In this document: positions 16,640 to 24,785 of the stretch, piece by piece
Layout of the letters: every line of letters begins with the position of its first letter
How positions within the stretch are numbered: position 1 is the first letter of the stretch
DNA from: Anaerolineae bacterium
GTDB taxonomy: Bacteria; Chloroflexota; Anaerolineae; B4-G1
Direction of reading: 5' to 3'
Assembly (NCBI GenBank): GCA_016783285.1
Contig: JADHWW010000105.1
Span: 1-55,707, forward strand
Length of the DNA stretch: 55,707 nt
Notes under the pieces: model-generated
The model's database searches: none
The model's input: the letters and a program-made list of their open reading frames with translations, nothing else
Told to the model about the DNA's origin: nothing
Translations under genes and position numbers: made by a program

Positions 16640-16715
16640 ATGGCTAGAATGTAGTGCTCTACGACACGACGTTGCGCGATGGAACGCAGGGAGAAGGTGT
16701 CTCTCTGTCAATAGG
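16640..16715 (+). pseudogene. cimA: Remnant of cimA (citramalate synthase) N-terminus
   Basis: Directly after ilvE, codons from 16654 read VLYDTTLRDGTQGEGVSLS, the start of citramalate synthase. GTQGEG distinguishes it from the GEQSPG of 2-isopropylmalate synthase. An upstream AGAAGG and ATGGCTAGAATG at 16640 would give the start, but a single base is missing relative to the frame. The homology ends at the border of the small inserted element at 16716. The remaining ~500 codons are absent, since leuB begins immediately after the element. CimA would supply 2-ketobutyrate for isoleucine, so this genome must use another source such as threonine deaminase, or carry another copy. Confidence 0.75.
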
Positions 16716-16837
16716 CAGCAATTCCCGTTATGGGGTTCGTAGTAACGACTTTAGTCGTTTGGGCCGCGCAACCAGCGACTAAAGTCGCCACTACGATGCC
16801 ATATCACGTGGCAACGATGCTAAAACGGGAATTGCTG
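16716..16837. mobile_element. 122-bp MITE-like element with 14-bp terminal inverted repeats and 9-bp target duplication
   Basis: CAGCAATTCCCGTT (16716-16729) and its perfect reverse complement (16824-16837) bound the element. GTCAATAGG occurs directly outside both ends (16707-16715 and 16838-16846), the footprint of transposition. Inside is an imperfect palindrome built from CGACTTTAGTCG and CGACTAAAGTCG (about 16739-16796), related to the repeat at 37465-37531. It carries no coding capacity and so would have moved with a transposase supplied elsewhere. It separates the cimA remnant from leuB; the right-hand duplication sits just before the leuB ribosome binding site. Confidence 0.85.
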
Positions 16838-16854
16838 GTCAATAGGGAGAATTT

Positions 16855-17931
16855 ATGGAAGCGAGAATCGCTACTCTACCTGGAGATGGGACTAGCCCGG
16901 AGGTCGTCGCCGAGGCGGTGAAGGTCCTGCGCAGGATAGCCGAGGTCTACGGCCACGCCTTTGAGTTCGAGGAAGCGCTGGTAGGGGGAGCCGCCATTGA
17001 CGCGATGGGGGAGCCGTTACCGGCTGAGACACTGGCGCTCTGCCAGGAAAGCGATGGCGTCCTGCTGGGCGCGGTGGGTGATCCTAAGTACGACGATCCA
17101 CAGGCACTCGTGCGCCCAGAACAGGGGCTCCTGGCCTTGCGCAAAGGACTGGGGGTCTTTGCTAACCTGCGGCCGGTCAAGCTGTACCAACAACTGCTTC
17201 ACGCCTCGACCATCAAGCCCGAGGTCATCGCCGATGTGGACCTATTGGTGGTGCGGGAACTGACGGGCGGGATCTACTTTGGTGAACGGGGCCGCGAGAG
17301 TACGAATGGCGTCTCGGCGGCCTACGATACTATGTTCTACACCGTGCCCGAGATTGAGCGTGTCGTGCGCGTTGCTTTCGACCTGGCGCGGAGGCGACGC
17401 AAGAAAGTGACCTCGGTAGACAAGGCCAATGTGCTGGAAAGCTCCCGCCTATGGCGCGAGACGACCAGCCGTGTGGCCGAGGAGTATCCTGATGTGGAGT
17501 TCGAGAGCATGTACGTGGACATCGCGGCCATGCGGTTGGTGCGCTATCCCAGCGTGTTCGACGTCATCGTCACCGGCAACATGTTTGGTGATATCCTGAC
17601 CGACGAAGCCTCCATGATCGCCGGCTCTATGGGTATGCTGCCGTCGGGAGCAATCGGTGCGCATAAGCCTGGCCTGTTCGAGCCCATCCACGGCTCGGTC
17701 CCTAAGTACACCGGTCAGAACGTGGTCAACCCCATCGCCACCATCCTCAGCGCGGCGATGCTGCTGCGCCACTCGCTGGAACTGGAGGAGGAAGCGCAGG
17801 CCATCGAATACGCGGTGCAGGCCGTGCTGGCGGAAGGATACCGCACCAAAGACATCCGCGAGGAGGGCACCACGTGTGTCGGTACCAGAGAGATGGGGGG
17901 CCTCATCGTCGAAAGGATCAATCATGCGTAG
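16855..17931 (+). CDS. leuB: 3-Isopropylmalate dehydrogenase
   Basis: A 358-residue NAD-dependent oxidative decarboxylase giving 2-ketoisocaproate. Recognisable blocks: [11 protein letters not shown] at the N-terminus, [29 protein letters not shown], and the metal/NAD region [23 protein letters not shown] followed by [11 protein letters not shown]. Ribosome binding site is AGGGAGA. The last eight bases overlap the start of ilvD (ATGCGTAG), so the two are translationally coupled. Confidence 0.96.
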   Translation: MEARIATLPGDGTSPEVVAEAVKVLRRIAEVYGHAFEFEEALVGGAAIDAMGEPLPAETLALCQESDGVLLGAVGDPKYDDPQALVRPEQGLLALRKGLGVFANLRPVKLYQQLLHASTIKPEVIADVDLLVVRELTGGIYFGERGRESTNGVSAAYDTMFYTVPEIERVVRVAFDLARRRRKKVTSVDKANVLESSRLWRETTSRVAEEYPDVEFESMYVDIAAMRLVRYPSVFDVIVTGNMFGDILTDEASMIAGSMGMLPSGAIGAHKPGLFEPIHGSVPKYTGQNVVNPIATILSAAMLLRHSLELEEEAQAIEYAVQAVLAEGYRTKDIREEGTTCVGTREMGGLIVERINHA

Positions 17932-19585
17932 CGATCTAGCGAAACGAGGATTCGAGCGGGCTCCTCACCGGAGCCTCTTTTACGCCACCGGGTTGACGCC
18001 TGAGGAACTGGATCGTCCCCTGGTTGGGGTGGTCAACTCCTACAACGAGATTGTGCCCGGTCACTTCCACCTGAACACGGTGAGCGAAGCGGTAAAGGCG
18101 GGGGTCCGAATGGCTAGTGGCACGCCGTTGGAGTTCAACACCATCGGCGTGTGTGATGGTATCGCGATGGGCCACCTGGGGATGCGCCACTCTTTGCCCA
18201 GCCGTGAACTCATCGCCGATTCTGTGGAGGTGATGGCGTCTGCCCATAGCCTGGATGGCCTGGTACTCATTCCAAACTGTGATAAAATCGTGCCCGGCAT
18301 GCTGATGGCCGCCGCCCGGCTCAACATCCCGGCCATTTTTGTCAGCGGAGGGCCGATGATGGCGGGGCGCTACCGTGGCCAGGACGTGGACCTGAAAACC
18401 ATGTTCGAGGCGGTGGGGAAGTACAAGACCGGGCGGGTGAGCGAGGAGGAACTGCGGGAGTTGGAACTGACCGCCTGTCCAGGCTGTGGTTCTTGTGCTG
18501 GCCTCTTCACCGCTAACACGATGAATTGTCTGACCGAGGCGTTGGGAATGGGGCTGCCGGGCAATGGGACGATTCCGGCTGTCACAGGGGCTCGCCTGCG
18601 GCTGGCCAAACAGGCAGGGATGCAGGTTATGCGCCTGATCTATGAGGACATTCTGCCCCGCGACATCATGACAGAGGCCGCTTTTGAGAACGGTATCGCC
18701 GTGGATATGGCCATCGGCGGTTCGACCAACACGGTGCTTCACCTGCTGGCCGTTGCCCACGAGGCAGGTATCCCGCTTCCCCTGGAGCGGTTCGACGCGG
18801 TGAGCAGCCGAACCCCCTACCTGGTCAAACTAAGTCCCTCTGGTCCCCACCACATGCACGACTTGGACGAGGCGGGAGGGATTCCAGCAGTGATGGCGGA
18901 ACTGCTTTGTCATAGCCTGCTACGGGGTGAGGCGCGAACGGTGATGGGGAAGACGGTGGCCGAGAACCTGGATGGAGTCTGCCGCCTTTCCGACATCATT
19001 TGCCCGGCCGGGGCCCCCTATCGGCCCGATGGGGGGATCGCCATCTTGTGGGGCAACCTGGCCCCCGATGGGGCGGTGGTCAAGGCGGGGGCTGTTATGT
19101 CGGAGATGATGTACCATCAGGGGCCGGCGCGTGTCTTCGAGGATGAGGAGTCGGCGCTGGAGGCTATCCTGGGCGGGCACATCCAGGCTGGCGACGTGGT
19201 CGTCATTCGCCACGAGGGGCCCCGGGGCGGGCCGGGGATGCGGGAGATGCTGATGTCCACCTCGGCTCTGGCCGGGGTAGGTCTGGACAACAAGGTGGCT
19301 CTCCTGACAGATGGTCGTTTCTCTGGTGCGACGCGGGGAGCCGCCGTCTGCCATGTCTCCCCGGAGGCGGCTGCCGGAGGCCCGATTGCCCTGGTTCAGG
19401 AGGGAGATGAAATACAGTTGGACATTCCCAACAAACGGCTGACACTTCTCGTCTCCGAGGAAGAAATGGCTCAGCGATGGGAGGGCTGGAAGCCACCGTT
19501 GCCCAGAGTGACCCAGGGTTACCTGGCGCGATACGCGGCCCTGGTTGCCTCGGCCAGCGAGGGTGCTGTTCTGAGACTCACTTGA
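17924..19585 (+). CDS. ilvD: Dihydroxy-acid dehydratase
   Basis: A 553-residue Fe-S dehydratase forming 2-keto acids from 2,3-dihydroxy acids in Val and Ile synthesis. The start at ATG 17924 lies inside the leuB end. Conserved blocks: [25 protein letters not shown], and [18 protein letters not shown] with cluster cysteines; a C-terminal [11 protein letters not shown] motif follows. It is the last gene of the operon; a separate promoter follows immediately. Confidence 0.97.
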   Translation: MRSDLAKRGFERAPHRSLFYATGLTPEELDRPLVGVVNSYNEIVPGHFHLNTVSEAVKAGVRMASGTPLEFNTIGVCDGIAMGHLGMRHSLPSRELIADSVEVMASAHSLDGLVLIPNCDKIVPGMLMAAARLNIPAIFVSGGPMMAGRYRGQDVDLKTMFEAVGKYKTGRVSEEELRELELTACPGCGSCAGLFTANTMNCLTEALGMGLPGNGTIPAVTGARLRLAKQAGMQVMRLIYEDILPRDIMTEAAFENGIAVDMAIGGSTNTVLHLLAVAHEAGIPLPLERFDAVSSRTPYLVKLSPSGPHHMHDLDEAGGIPAVMAELLCHSLLRGEARTVMGKTVAENLDGVCRLSDIICPAGAPYRPDGGIAILWGNLAPDGAVVKAGAVMSEMMYHQGPARVFEDEESALEAILGGHIQAGDVVVIRHEGPRGGPGMREMLMSTSALAGVGLDNKVALLTDGRFSGATRGAAVCHVSPEAAAGGPIALVQEGDEIQLDIPNKRLTLLVSEEEMAQRWEGWKPPLPRVTQGYLARYAALVASASEGAVLRLT

Positions 19586-19611
19586 CTCCTCTCCTCACTT
19601 GCTGCTATAAT
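19582..19611 (+). promoter_or_regulatory. Promoter producing a leaderless or near-leaderless glycosyltransferase mRNA
   Basis: TTGACT (19582-19587), 18 bases, TATAAT (19606-19611). The next gene's ATG is at 19621, only nine bases after the -10 box, so transcription would begin at or within about two bases of the start codon. The -35 box overlaps the ilvD stop. Confidence 0.75.
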
Positions 19612-19620
19612 CCGCACACG

Positions 19621-20505
19621 ATGCTCAGCATACTCATCACCGCCTTCAACGAAGCGACGACCGTGGGCCGGGCGATTGAGGCGTTCCTTGTCCAGTTGCC
19701 CGAAGACGCTGAGGTTCTGGTCATCTGCCCCGATCCCGCGACGGCGGCCGTGGTGGGTGATTACGCTGCCCGTCATTCGGTTGTGCGGCACGTGGCTGAC
19801 CCGCAGCGAGGCAAGCCGGCTGCGTTGAACGTCGGGTTAAAGGCGGCGCAAGGCGACGTCGTGGTGCTCAGCGATGGCGATGTGGTCGTTGCCGATGACG
19901 CGCTGGCTCCGCTGCTGGCCCCTTTCGAAGACCCTCAGGTGGGGGCGGTAAGTGGGCACCCTCTCAGCGTCAACCCTCGCGACACACTGCTGGGCTATTG
20001 GTCACATCTGCTCACCGAGGCTGGCATTCACCAGATGCGGCTGGCCCGCGACCGGGCTGGTCAGTTCCTGGTCTGCTCCGGTTACCTCTTTGCCTTCCGC
20101 CGCGCCCTGATCGAGCGCGTGCCCGAGGACGCGCTGGCGGAGGACGCCGTAATCTCGCACCTCATCGCCCGCCGAGGCTACCGTGTCCGCTACGCGCCCC
20201 GGGCGCACGTTCTTGTCAAGTACCCCACCACCTACCGGGACTGGCTACGACAGAAGGTCCGTACCTCTGGTGGTTATGCCCAGGAATACGTGCGCGAGTC
20301 GCCTGTACGCATGCGTTCGGCCTCGTTGGAGATTGTCAACGGCACGCCGCTGGCTCTGCGTTATCCTCGCGACCCGCGCGAGTTTCTGTGGACGTTACTC
20401 CTCTTCGCTGCCCGGTTGCACGTGTGGCTACTCGCGTTCGTCAACGTGCGGCTGCTGCATCGCTCTCTGACCACTCTCTGGCAGCGGGTCGAGACGACGA
20501 AGTGA
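19621..20505 (+). CDS. Family 2 glycosyltransferase
   Basis: A 294-residue GT-A fold transferase. The N-terminus ILITAFNEATTVGRAIEAF and the DXD-like SDGDVVVADD identify GT2. AEDAVISHLIARRGYRV gives the acceptor/catalytic Glu-Asp region, and a basic segment YRDWLRQKVRTSGGY corresponds to the (Q/R)XXRW region. A hydrophobic C-terminal segment (LLLFAARLHVWLLAFVNV) suggests membrane attachment. The sugar donor and product are unknown, perhaps a lipid-linked or surface glycan. No ribosome binding site precedes the ATG, in line with a leaderless transcript. Confidence 0.85.
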   Translation: MLSILITAFNEATTVGRAIEAFLVQLPEDAEVLVICPDPATAAVVGDYAARHSVVRHVADPQRGKPAALNVGLKAAQGDVVVLSDGDVVVADDALAPLLAPFEDPQVGAVSGHPLSVNPRDTLLGYWSHLLTEAGIHQMRLARDRAGQFLVCSGYLFAFRRALIERVPEDALAEDAVISHLIARRGYRVRYAPRAHVLVKYPTTYRDWLRQKVRTSGGYAQEYVRESPVRMRSASLEIVNGTPLALRYPRDPREFLWTLLLFAARLHVWLLAFVNVRLLHRSLTTLWQRVETTK

Positions 20506-20530
20506 AGCGTGAAACGTAGCCGCGTAAGTG

Positions 20531-20551
20531 GGGCAAATTGCCAATTTGCCC
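20531..20551. repeat. Palindrome GGGCAAATT/AATTTGCCC
   Basis: A 9-base perfect stem with a GCC loop just after the glycosyltransferase; the same family occurs at 7018-7037. It may act as a weak transcription terminator or simply be a dispersed repeat. GTGAAGCGTGAAACG at 20505-20519 is a fragment of the heptamer repeat found before hppA. Confidence 0.7.
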
Positions 20552-20604
20552 TACGTTGGCCCCAGAATATTGAGATGATACAAAGGCGCGTCAAACGCGG
20601 CGTG

Positions 20605-20632
20605 TTGTCTGTATGGGCAAGCGTGCTATAAT
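20605..20632 (+). promoter_or_regulatory. Promoter of the unknown gene at 20706
   Basis: TTGTCT (20605-20610), 16 bases, TATAAT (20627-20632). Confidence 0.6.
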
Positions 20633-20705
20633 GTGCTTGGAAGGATGGTGGAACAGAACCTGGTTGCTTTGGCCGGAGGTCAGAACGGGAAAGGAGGGAA
20701 TTGTT

Positions 20706-21470
20706 ATGTCTGTCCATTTGTACCTATCCATGATGCCAGAAGCGATGATCGCCTCTATGTTGACCCCTGAAGAGTTTGGGGTCTATTATGCGGTTGGGAG
20801 TATGAAGAAGGCGCGTGGACAGGCGATCTTCTGTGAGATCGACCCAGATTTCAGACATGATTTCTTCCGTATTGAGGAGGGCATTCGGCGTTGCGTGCCC
20901 CACGAGGATGGAAGCCCGAAACGCTCGATTTACATCTCTGTCTATCGCGCGCTGGAGCACGTCTCGTTAGACGTCATCCAGAGGCTCTATCTCGTGACCC
21001 AGGATGGGCGGGTGCTGGGTCTGGAGTCGAGCGAAGAGTTCCCCGAAGGTACAGAGGGGCTGCACCTTTACCAGGAGATCACGCCTGTGCATCCTCTTGT
21101 GGTCAGCACCCTGACCCCCCGCGAGTTCTATGAGCTGATTGTCAAGAACCCGGCCAGCCTGCTCTCTCTGCCGGCGGTCTGTTTCGTGGAACTACGGCTG
21201 GGAGAATTGGCCGAGGACCCCGAACGCGGCGCTGTACGGGACCTGCCTTATTCCAATATCGGGCACCTGCGTCAGTGTCTGGTGGACCTGAGAACCAAAA
21301 CTGTCCACGCCAAGATGGTCAACCGTGTTCAGCAGGCCTCGTTCCCATACCGCACGATCAGGAGCGGGATCTTCGTAGGGAATGAAGAACGGCTTCTCTA
21401 TTTCCCTCTGCCATCGCAGGAGGAATTGCGTGCCAAACATTACCGCTGGTGGCGCTCCGCCAATATGTAG
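20706..21470 (+). CDS. Conserved-looking protein of unknown function
   Basis: A 254-residue soluble protein with its own promoter and a GGAGG ribosome binding site; the longer frame to 20613 is not needed. It starts SVHLYLSMMPEAMIASMLTP and contains PEEFGVYYAVG and a matching LTPREFYELIVKNP later. Two TP(E/R)EF segments about 115 residues apart (near residues 20 and 137) suggest an internal duplication of a domain. It has no signal peptide, membrane segment or catalytic motif I recognise. It is followed at once by the heptamer array and hppA. Confidence 0.7.
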   Translation: MSVHLYLSMMPEAMIASMLTPEEFGVYYAVGSMKKARGQAIFCEIDPDFRHDFFRIEEGIRRCVPHEDGSPKRSIYISVYRALEHVSLDVIQRLYLVTQDGRVLGLESSEEFPEGTEGLHLYQEITPVHPLVVSTLTPREFYELIVKNPASLLSLPAVCFVELRLGELAEDPERGAVRDLPYSNIGHLRQCLVDLRTKTVHAKMVNRVQQASFPYRTIRSGIFVGNEERLLYFPLPSQEELRAKHYRWWRSANM

Positions 21471-21473
21471 AAC

Positions 21474-21557
21474 GTGAAGCGTGAAGCGTGAAGCGTGATG
21501 CGTGATGCGTGATGCGTGATGCGTGAAGCGTGATGCGTGATGCGTGATGCGTGATGC
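21474..21557 (+). repeat. Heptanucleotide array (GTGATGC/GTGAAGC)x12
   Basis: Twelve perfect-length 7-base units: GTGAAGC x3, GTGATGC x4, GTGAAGC x1, GTGATGC x4, ending where hppA's GAGGAGG ribosome binding site begins. Every unit carries a GTG, and the GTGATGC units also an ATG. Fragments of the same sequence occur at 20505-20519 and, inverted, at 28381-28400. Copy number could vary by slippage. Confidence 0.95.
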
Positions 21558-21574
21558 GTGAGGAGGTGTCGGAG

Positions 21575-23659
21575 GTGGCAGGGTCTCAGTTTTGGGTTTT
21601 CGTGTCCATCTTTGCGGGTGCGGTTTCCGTCGCCGTAGCGGCCTGGCTGTATCGTTGGGTCCATAGACAAGATGCCGGGACTGAGGAAGCGCAAGAGGTC
21701 GCGTCCTGGATTCGAGAGGGCGCGACGACCTATCTGCGCCGTCTCTACCTGGCGCTTACCCTCGTCGCGGTTGGGTTAGGTGTTGTTATTGCCGTCGTGT
21801 TCAGTTTTGACATAGAGCATCTGGGCACAGGGGCGATCCATCTTGATCCGATGCGAGGCGTCGGGATGGCTCTGGCGTTTGTGGCCGGCGCGATATGTTC
21901 TGCCCTCGCCGGGTACATAGGCATGACTGTTGCCGTGGCCGCCAATGTGCGGAGCGCAACAGCGGCAGATGAGAGCCTCAACCGTGCCTTTCAGGTGGCG
22001 TTCTATGCCGGCTCGGTGATGGGTCTGACCATGGTGGGCCTGGCAATCATCGGTATGAGTACGATTTATCTCCTTACCCGTGATCCCGAGATCATCCTCG
22101 GCTTCAGTTTTGGGGCGTCGGTGCTGGCTTTGTTGGCCAAAGCGGGTGGTGGGATCTACACCAAGGCCGCCGACATCGCTGCTGACCTGGTGGGCAAGGT
22201 CGAGCTCGGCATCCCCGAGGACGATCCCCGCAACCCAGCCGTGGTCGCCGATAATGTTGGGGATAACGTCGGCGATGTGGCCGGCATGGGGGCGGATATC
22301 TTCGATAGTTATGTGGCCAGTGTTGTGGCTGTTATGCTGTTGGGCAGTGCGCTCTTCGCGGCGGACGCTGCCCTGCAGGCCAAGTACATTACGTTCCCCC
22401 TGGTCCTGTGCACGTTGGGCATTGTCGCTTCGTTTGTTGGCATTCGATTCATGCGCGTGGGCAAGAGCGGCAAACCGGGCCAGGCTCTCAACCGGGGGAC
22501 GATCATCACCTGCGCGGTCTTTGCCGTACTGGCTGCTGTCGTTGTACTGCTGGGCGGCTATAACCTCGGTGTGTTGTGGGCCACGCTGGCTGGACTTGTC
22601 ACCGGCGTCGTCGTTGGCTTTACCTCTGATTACTTCACCTCTTCGGAGAACCGTCCGGTGGTCGAGACGGCCCGGGTCTCCAGTTCCGGCGCGGCCATCA
22701 ACATCATCACCGGCTTCAGTTACGGGCTGATCAGCCTCGTCCCCTCAATTGTCGGCATCGCTCTTGCGACTCTGCTCTCTTACTACCTGGCGGAGCAGTC
22801 CGGGATAAGTGGCGTCTATGGCGTAGGCATCAGCGCGGTGGGGATGTTGGCCGTGAGTGGCATGATTGTTTCCTCTGATGCTTACGGCCCCATTGTGGAC
22901 AATGCGCGGGGCATTGCTGAAATGGCAGGGATGTCGCAGAGGGTCATTGACACGGCTGATGTGCTCGATGCGGCTGGCAACACGGCCAAGGCCATCACCA
23001 AGGGATTCGCCATCAGCGCCGCCGCACTCACTGTACTGGCGCTGTTCGCGGCTTACGCTGAGGTGGTGGGGGCGAGAGGCGTGGAATTGACTATCAGTCT
23101 GCGAAACCCTGTGGTTATCGTGGGTGTACTACTGGGCGCTGTAACGCCGCCGTTGTTCAGCGCGCTCACCATGTTGTCTGTTACGGACAACGCTTTCAAG
23201 ATGATTGAGGAGATACGCCGGCAATTCCACGAACACCCTGGCATCCTGGCGGGCACCGAAAAGCCAGACTACGTGGCCTGCGTGGATCTGGCCGCCCAGG
23301 GAGCGCTGACGTCCCTGGTGTTACCGGCCTTCCTGGCCGTCGTTCTTCCCGTTCTGGTTGGCTTCGTCCTCGGCCCCGAGGCTCTGGGCGGCTTCCTGGG
23401 GGGGAGCATCTTCATCGGTGTCGTCTTCGCGCTGCTGATGTCTAACGCCGGGGGGTTGTGGGACAATGCCAAGAAGTTCATCGAATCGGGAGAGTTCGGC
23501 GGTCCTCGATCCGATGCGCACAAGGCCAGCGTCGTGGGCGACACCGTCGGTGATCCCTTCAAGGATACAGCCGGTCCCTCCATCAACACCCTCATCACTG
23601 TAATGTCTCTGGTGTCTTCCCTGTTCGCCCCCATCATCGCTGCTTTCCATCTGTTCTAG
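21575..23659 (+). CDS. hppA: Membrane-bound H+-translocating pyrophosphatase, K+-independent type
   Basis: A ~694-residue polytopic pump that couples PPi hydrolysis to proton transport. The catalytic loop has ADLVGKVELGIPEDDPRNP and DNVGDNVGDVAGMGADIFDSY, and the C-terminal loop has GDTVGDPFKDTAGPS. The segment GNTAKAITKGFAIS has Lys and Thr where K+-dependent enzymes have Ala and Gly/Ala, so I class it as K+-independent. The start is GTG 21575, eight bases after GAGGAGG; ATG 21554 and GTG 21551 lie inside the last repeat unit upstream of that site. It would generate ion gradient or recycle PPi from biosynthesis. Confidence 0.93.
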   Translation: MAGSQFWVFVSIFAGAVSVAVAAWLYRWVHRQDAGTEEAQEVASWIREGATTYLRRLYLALTLVAVGLGVVIAVVFSFDIEHLGTGAIHLDPMRGVGMALAFVAGAICSALAGYIGMTVAVAANVRSATAADESLNRAFQVAFYAGSVMGLTMVGLAIIGMSTIYLLTRDPEIILGFSFGASVLALLAKAGGGIYTKAADIAADLVGKVELGIPEDDPRNPAVVADNVGDNVGDVAGMGADIFDSYVASVVAVMLLGSALFAADAALQAKYITFPLVLCTLGIVASFVGIRFMRVGKSGKPGQALNRGTIITCAVFAVLAAVVVLLGGYNLGVLWATLAGLVTGVVVGFTSDYFTSSENRPVVETARVSSSGAAINIITGFSYGLISLVPSIVGIALATLLSYYLAEQSGISGVYGVGISAVGMLAVSGMIVSSDAYGPIVDNARGIAEMAGMSQRVIDTADVLDAAGNTAKAITKGFAISAAALTVLALFAAYAEVVGARGVELTISLRNPVVIVGVLLGAVTPPLFSALTMLSVTDNAFKMIEEIRRQFHEHPGILAGTEKPDYVACVDLAAQGALTSLVLPAFLAVVLPVLVGFVLGPEALGGFLGGSIFIGVVFALLMSNAGGLWDNAKKFIESGEFGGPRSDAHKASVVGDTVGDPFKDTAGPSINTLITVMSLVSSLFAPIIAAFHLF

Positions 23660-23729
23660 AGTACGCTGGACGGGGCCACATCTCTGTGGGTGCGCCGTGT
23701 GTACGTGGTGTCGTGCAGCATACGCGCTG

Positions 23730-23758
23730 TTGACTTTGGCGCAAATATGTGGTAAGAT
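23730..23758 (+). promoter_or_regulatory. Promoter of the lipoprotein/CLCA-like pair
   Basis: TTGACT (23730-23735), 17 bases, TAAGAT (23753-23758). It leaves an ~80-base leader before ATG 23847. Confidence 0.65.
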
Positions 23759-23846
23759 GCTCTTACTGGCCTACCATCAGCAATCCCGTGGCTGTTTTCA
23801 CCCAACTATTCCAAATCCCCAGTTAAAGGGGGTTCTGCGTATCGCA

Positions 23847-24767
23847 ATGACTAGCCGCTTCTATCACCCGCATGAGCTCGCTGGCCTTCTCCCTCTTGTG
23901 GCAATCTTGCTGACGGCCTGCACCCAGTTGCGGGTGGAGCCGCCGACGGCGATGTCCCCCACCGAGCCGTCGGCTGCACCAATCACAGCACCCTCCTCGA
24001 CAGTGTGCTCCACCGATCCGGTACCCTCACTGACTATGACGCCGTCGCCGACAGCCTCCGATGTAAATCCAACTCGAACTGAAATGAGTGTGTGCCACGT
24101 ATTCATTGTGGAGTATGAAGAGCAAATAGGCGGGATGCCCGCTTTGATGGGGGTCGTCTATGTTGCCAGGGATGGAACTGTCCAGCAGACCGGCGAGAGG
24201 AATGATGACATAGTCTTGACCCGGCGAGAAGGTAGCGTTGACGTATCTGACATATTTCAAAGCCTCAACAATTTCGAGATGCCGTCACTGCCAGAGGAGG
24301 GTCCGGGGGCAAGTAGCGGTGGTGTGGTGCTGCCCGAGCACGCCGGGCCGACGCTCCTCGTCGAGGTTGCCTTCTGCAATGCGCCCGCAAGTCAATGGGT
24401 TGGCAACCCCGACGTTGCGCCGCACGTGTTGCAGCAGTTGGTGGAAAGCACAAAGGCGCTGGCTCAAACGTTGCCGTCGCAGCCGATTGCCCCGGGGCGC
24501 AGGTATATTCGGGGTCAGTTGCTAACGACAGAAAAAGCGGCGCAGTTGCGAGAAGCGGGTCTGGTCATTGATATCAGCCATGAGCAACTAGAAAGCAGCC
24601 CGCTGCTTAAGCAGGCAATTACACATGAGCGCAGATTGATTAGAGTTGATTCTGATGAGTCGCCTTATGGCGCCATGCCGCTCTCTTTTGAACATGGAAG
24701 GAGCGCGCATATTGCCTATGGCGATCAAGTGTTTCAAATCAGGCATTTGCTCACAGCGGAACCATAA
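23847..24767 (+). CDS. Predicted lipoprotein of unknown function
   Basis: A 306-residue protein. Its N-terminus is hydrophobic (GLLPLVAILLTAC) with an LTAC lipobox, so the mature protein is lipid-anchored at about Cys26. A Pro/Ser/Thr-rich linker (about residues 30-72) leads to a globular domain that I do not recognise, beginning VCHVFIVEYEEQIGG. It is 18 bases upstream of the CLCA-like protease and probably co-transcribed, so it could be an accessory, cargo or inhibitor of that protein. That role is inference only. Confidence 0.75.
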   Translation: MTSRFYHPHELAGLLPLVAILLTACTQLRVEPPTAMSPTEPSAAPITAPSSTVCSTDPVPSLTMTPSPTASDVNPTRTEMSVCHVFIVEYEEQIGGMPALMGVVYVARDGTVQQTGERNDDIVLTRREGSVDVSDIFQSLNNFEMPSLPEEGPGASSGGVVLPEHAGPTLLVEVAFCNAPASQWVGNPDVAPHVLQQLVESTKALAQTLPSQPIAPGRRYIRGQLLTTEKAAQLREAGLVIDISHEQLESSPLLKQAITHERRLIRVDSDESPYGAMPLSFEHGRSAHIAYGDQVFQIRHLLTAEP

Positions 24768-24785
24768 AGATCAAGGAGGGTTGCC

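Noticed and set aside
21474..21557. Heptamer array as a possible CRISPR
   Set aside because: Units are 7 bases with no spacers, so it is a simple tandem repeat.
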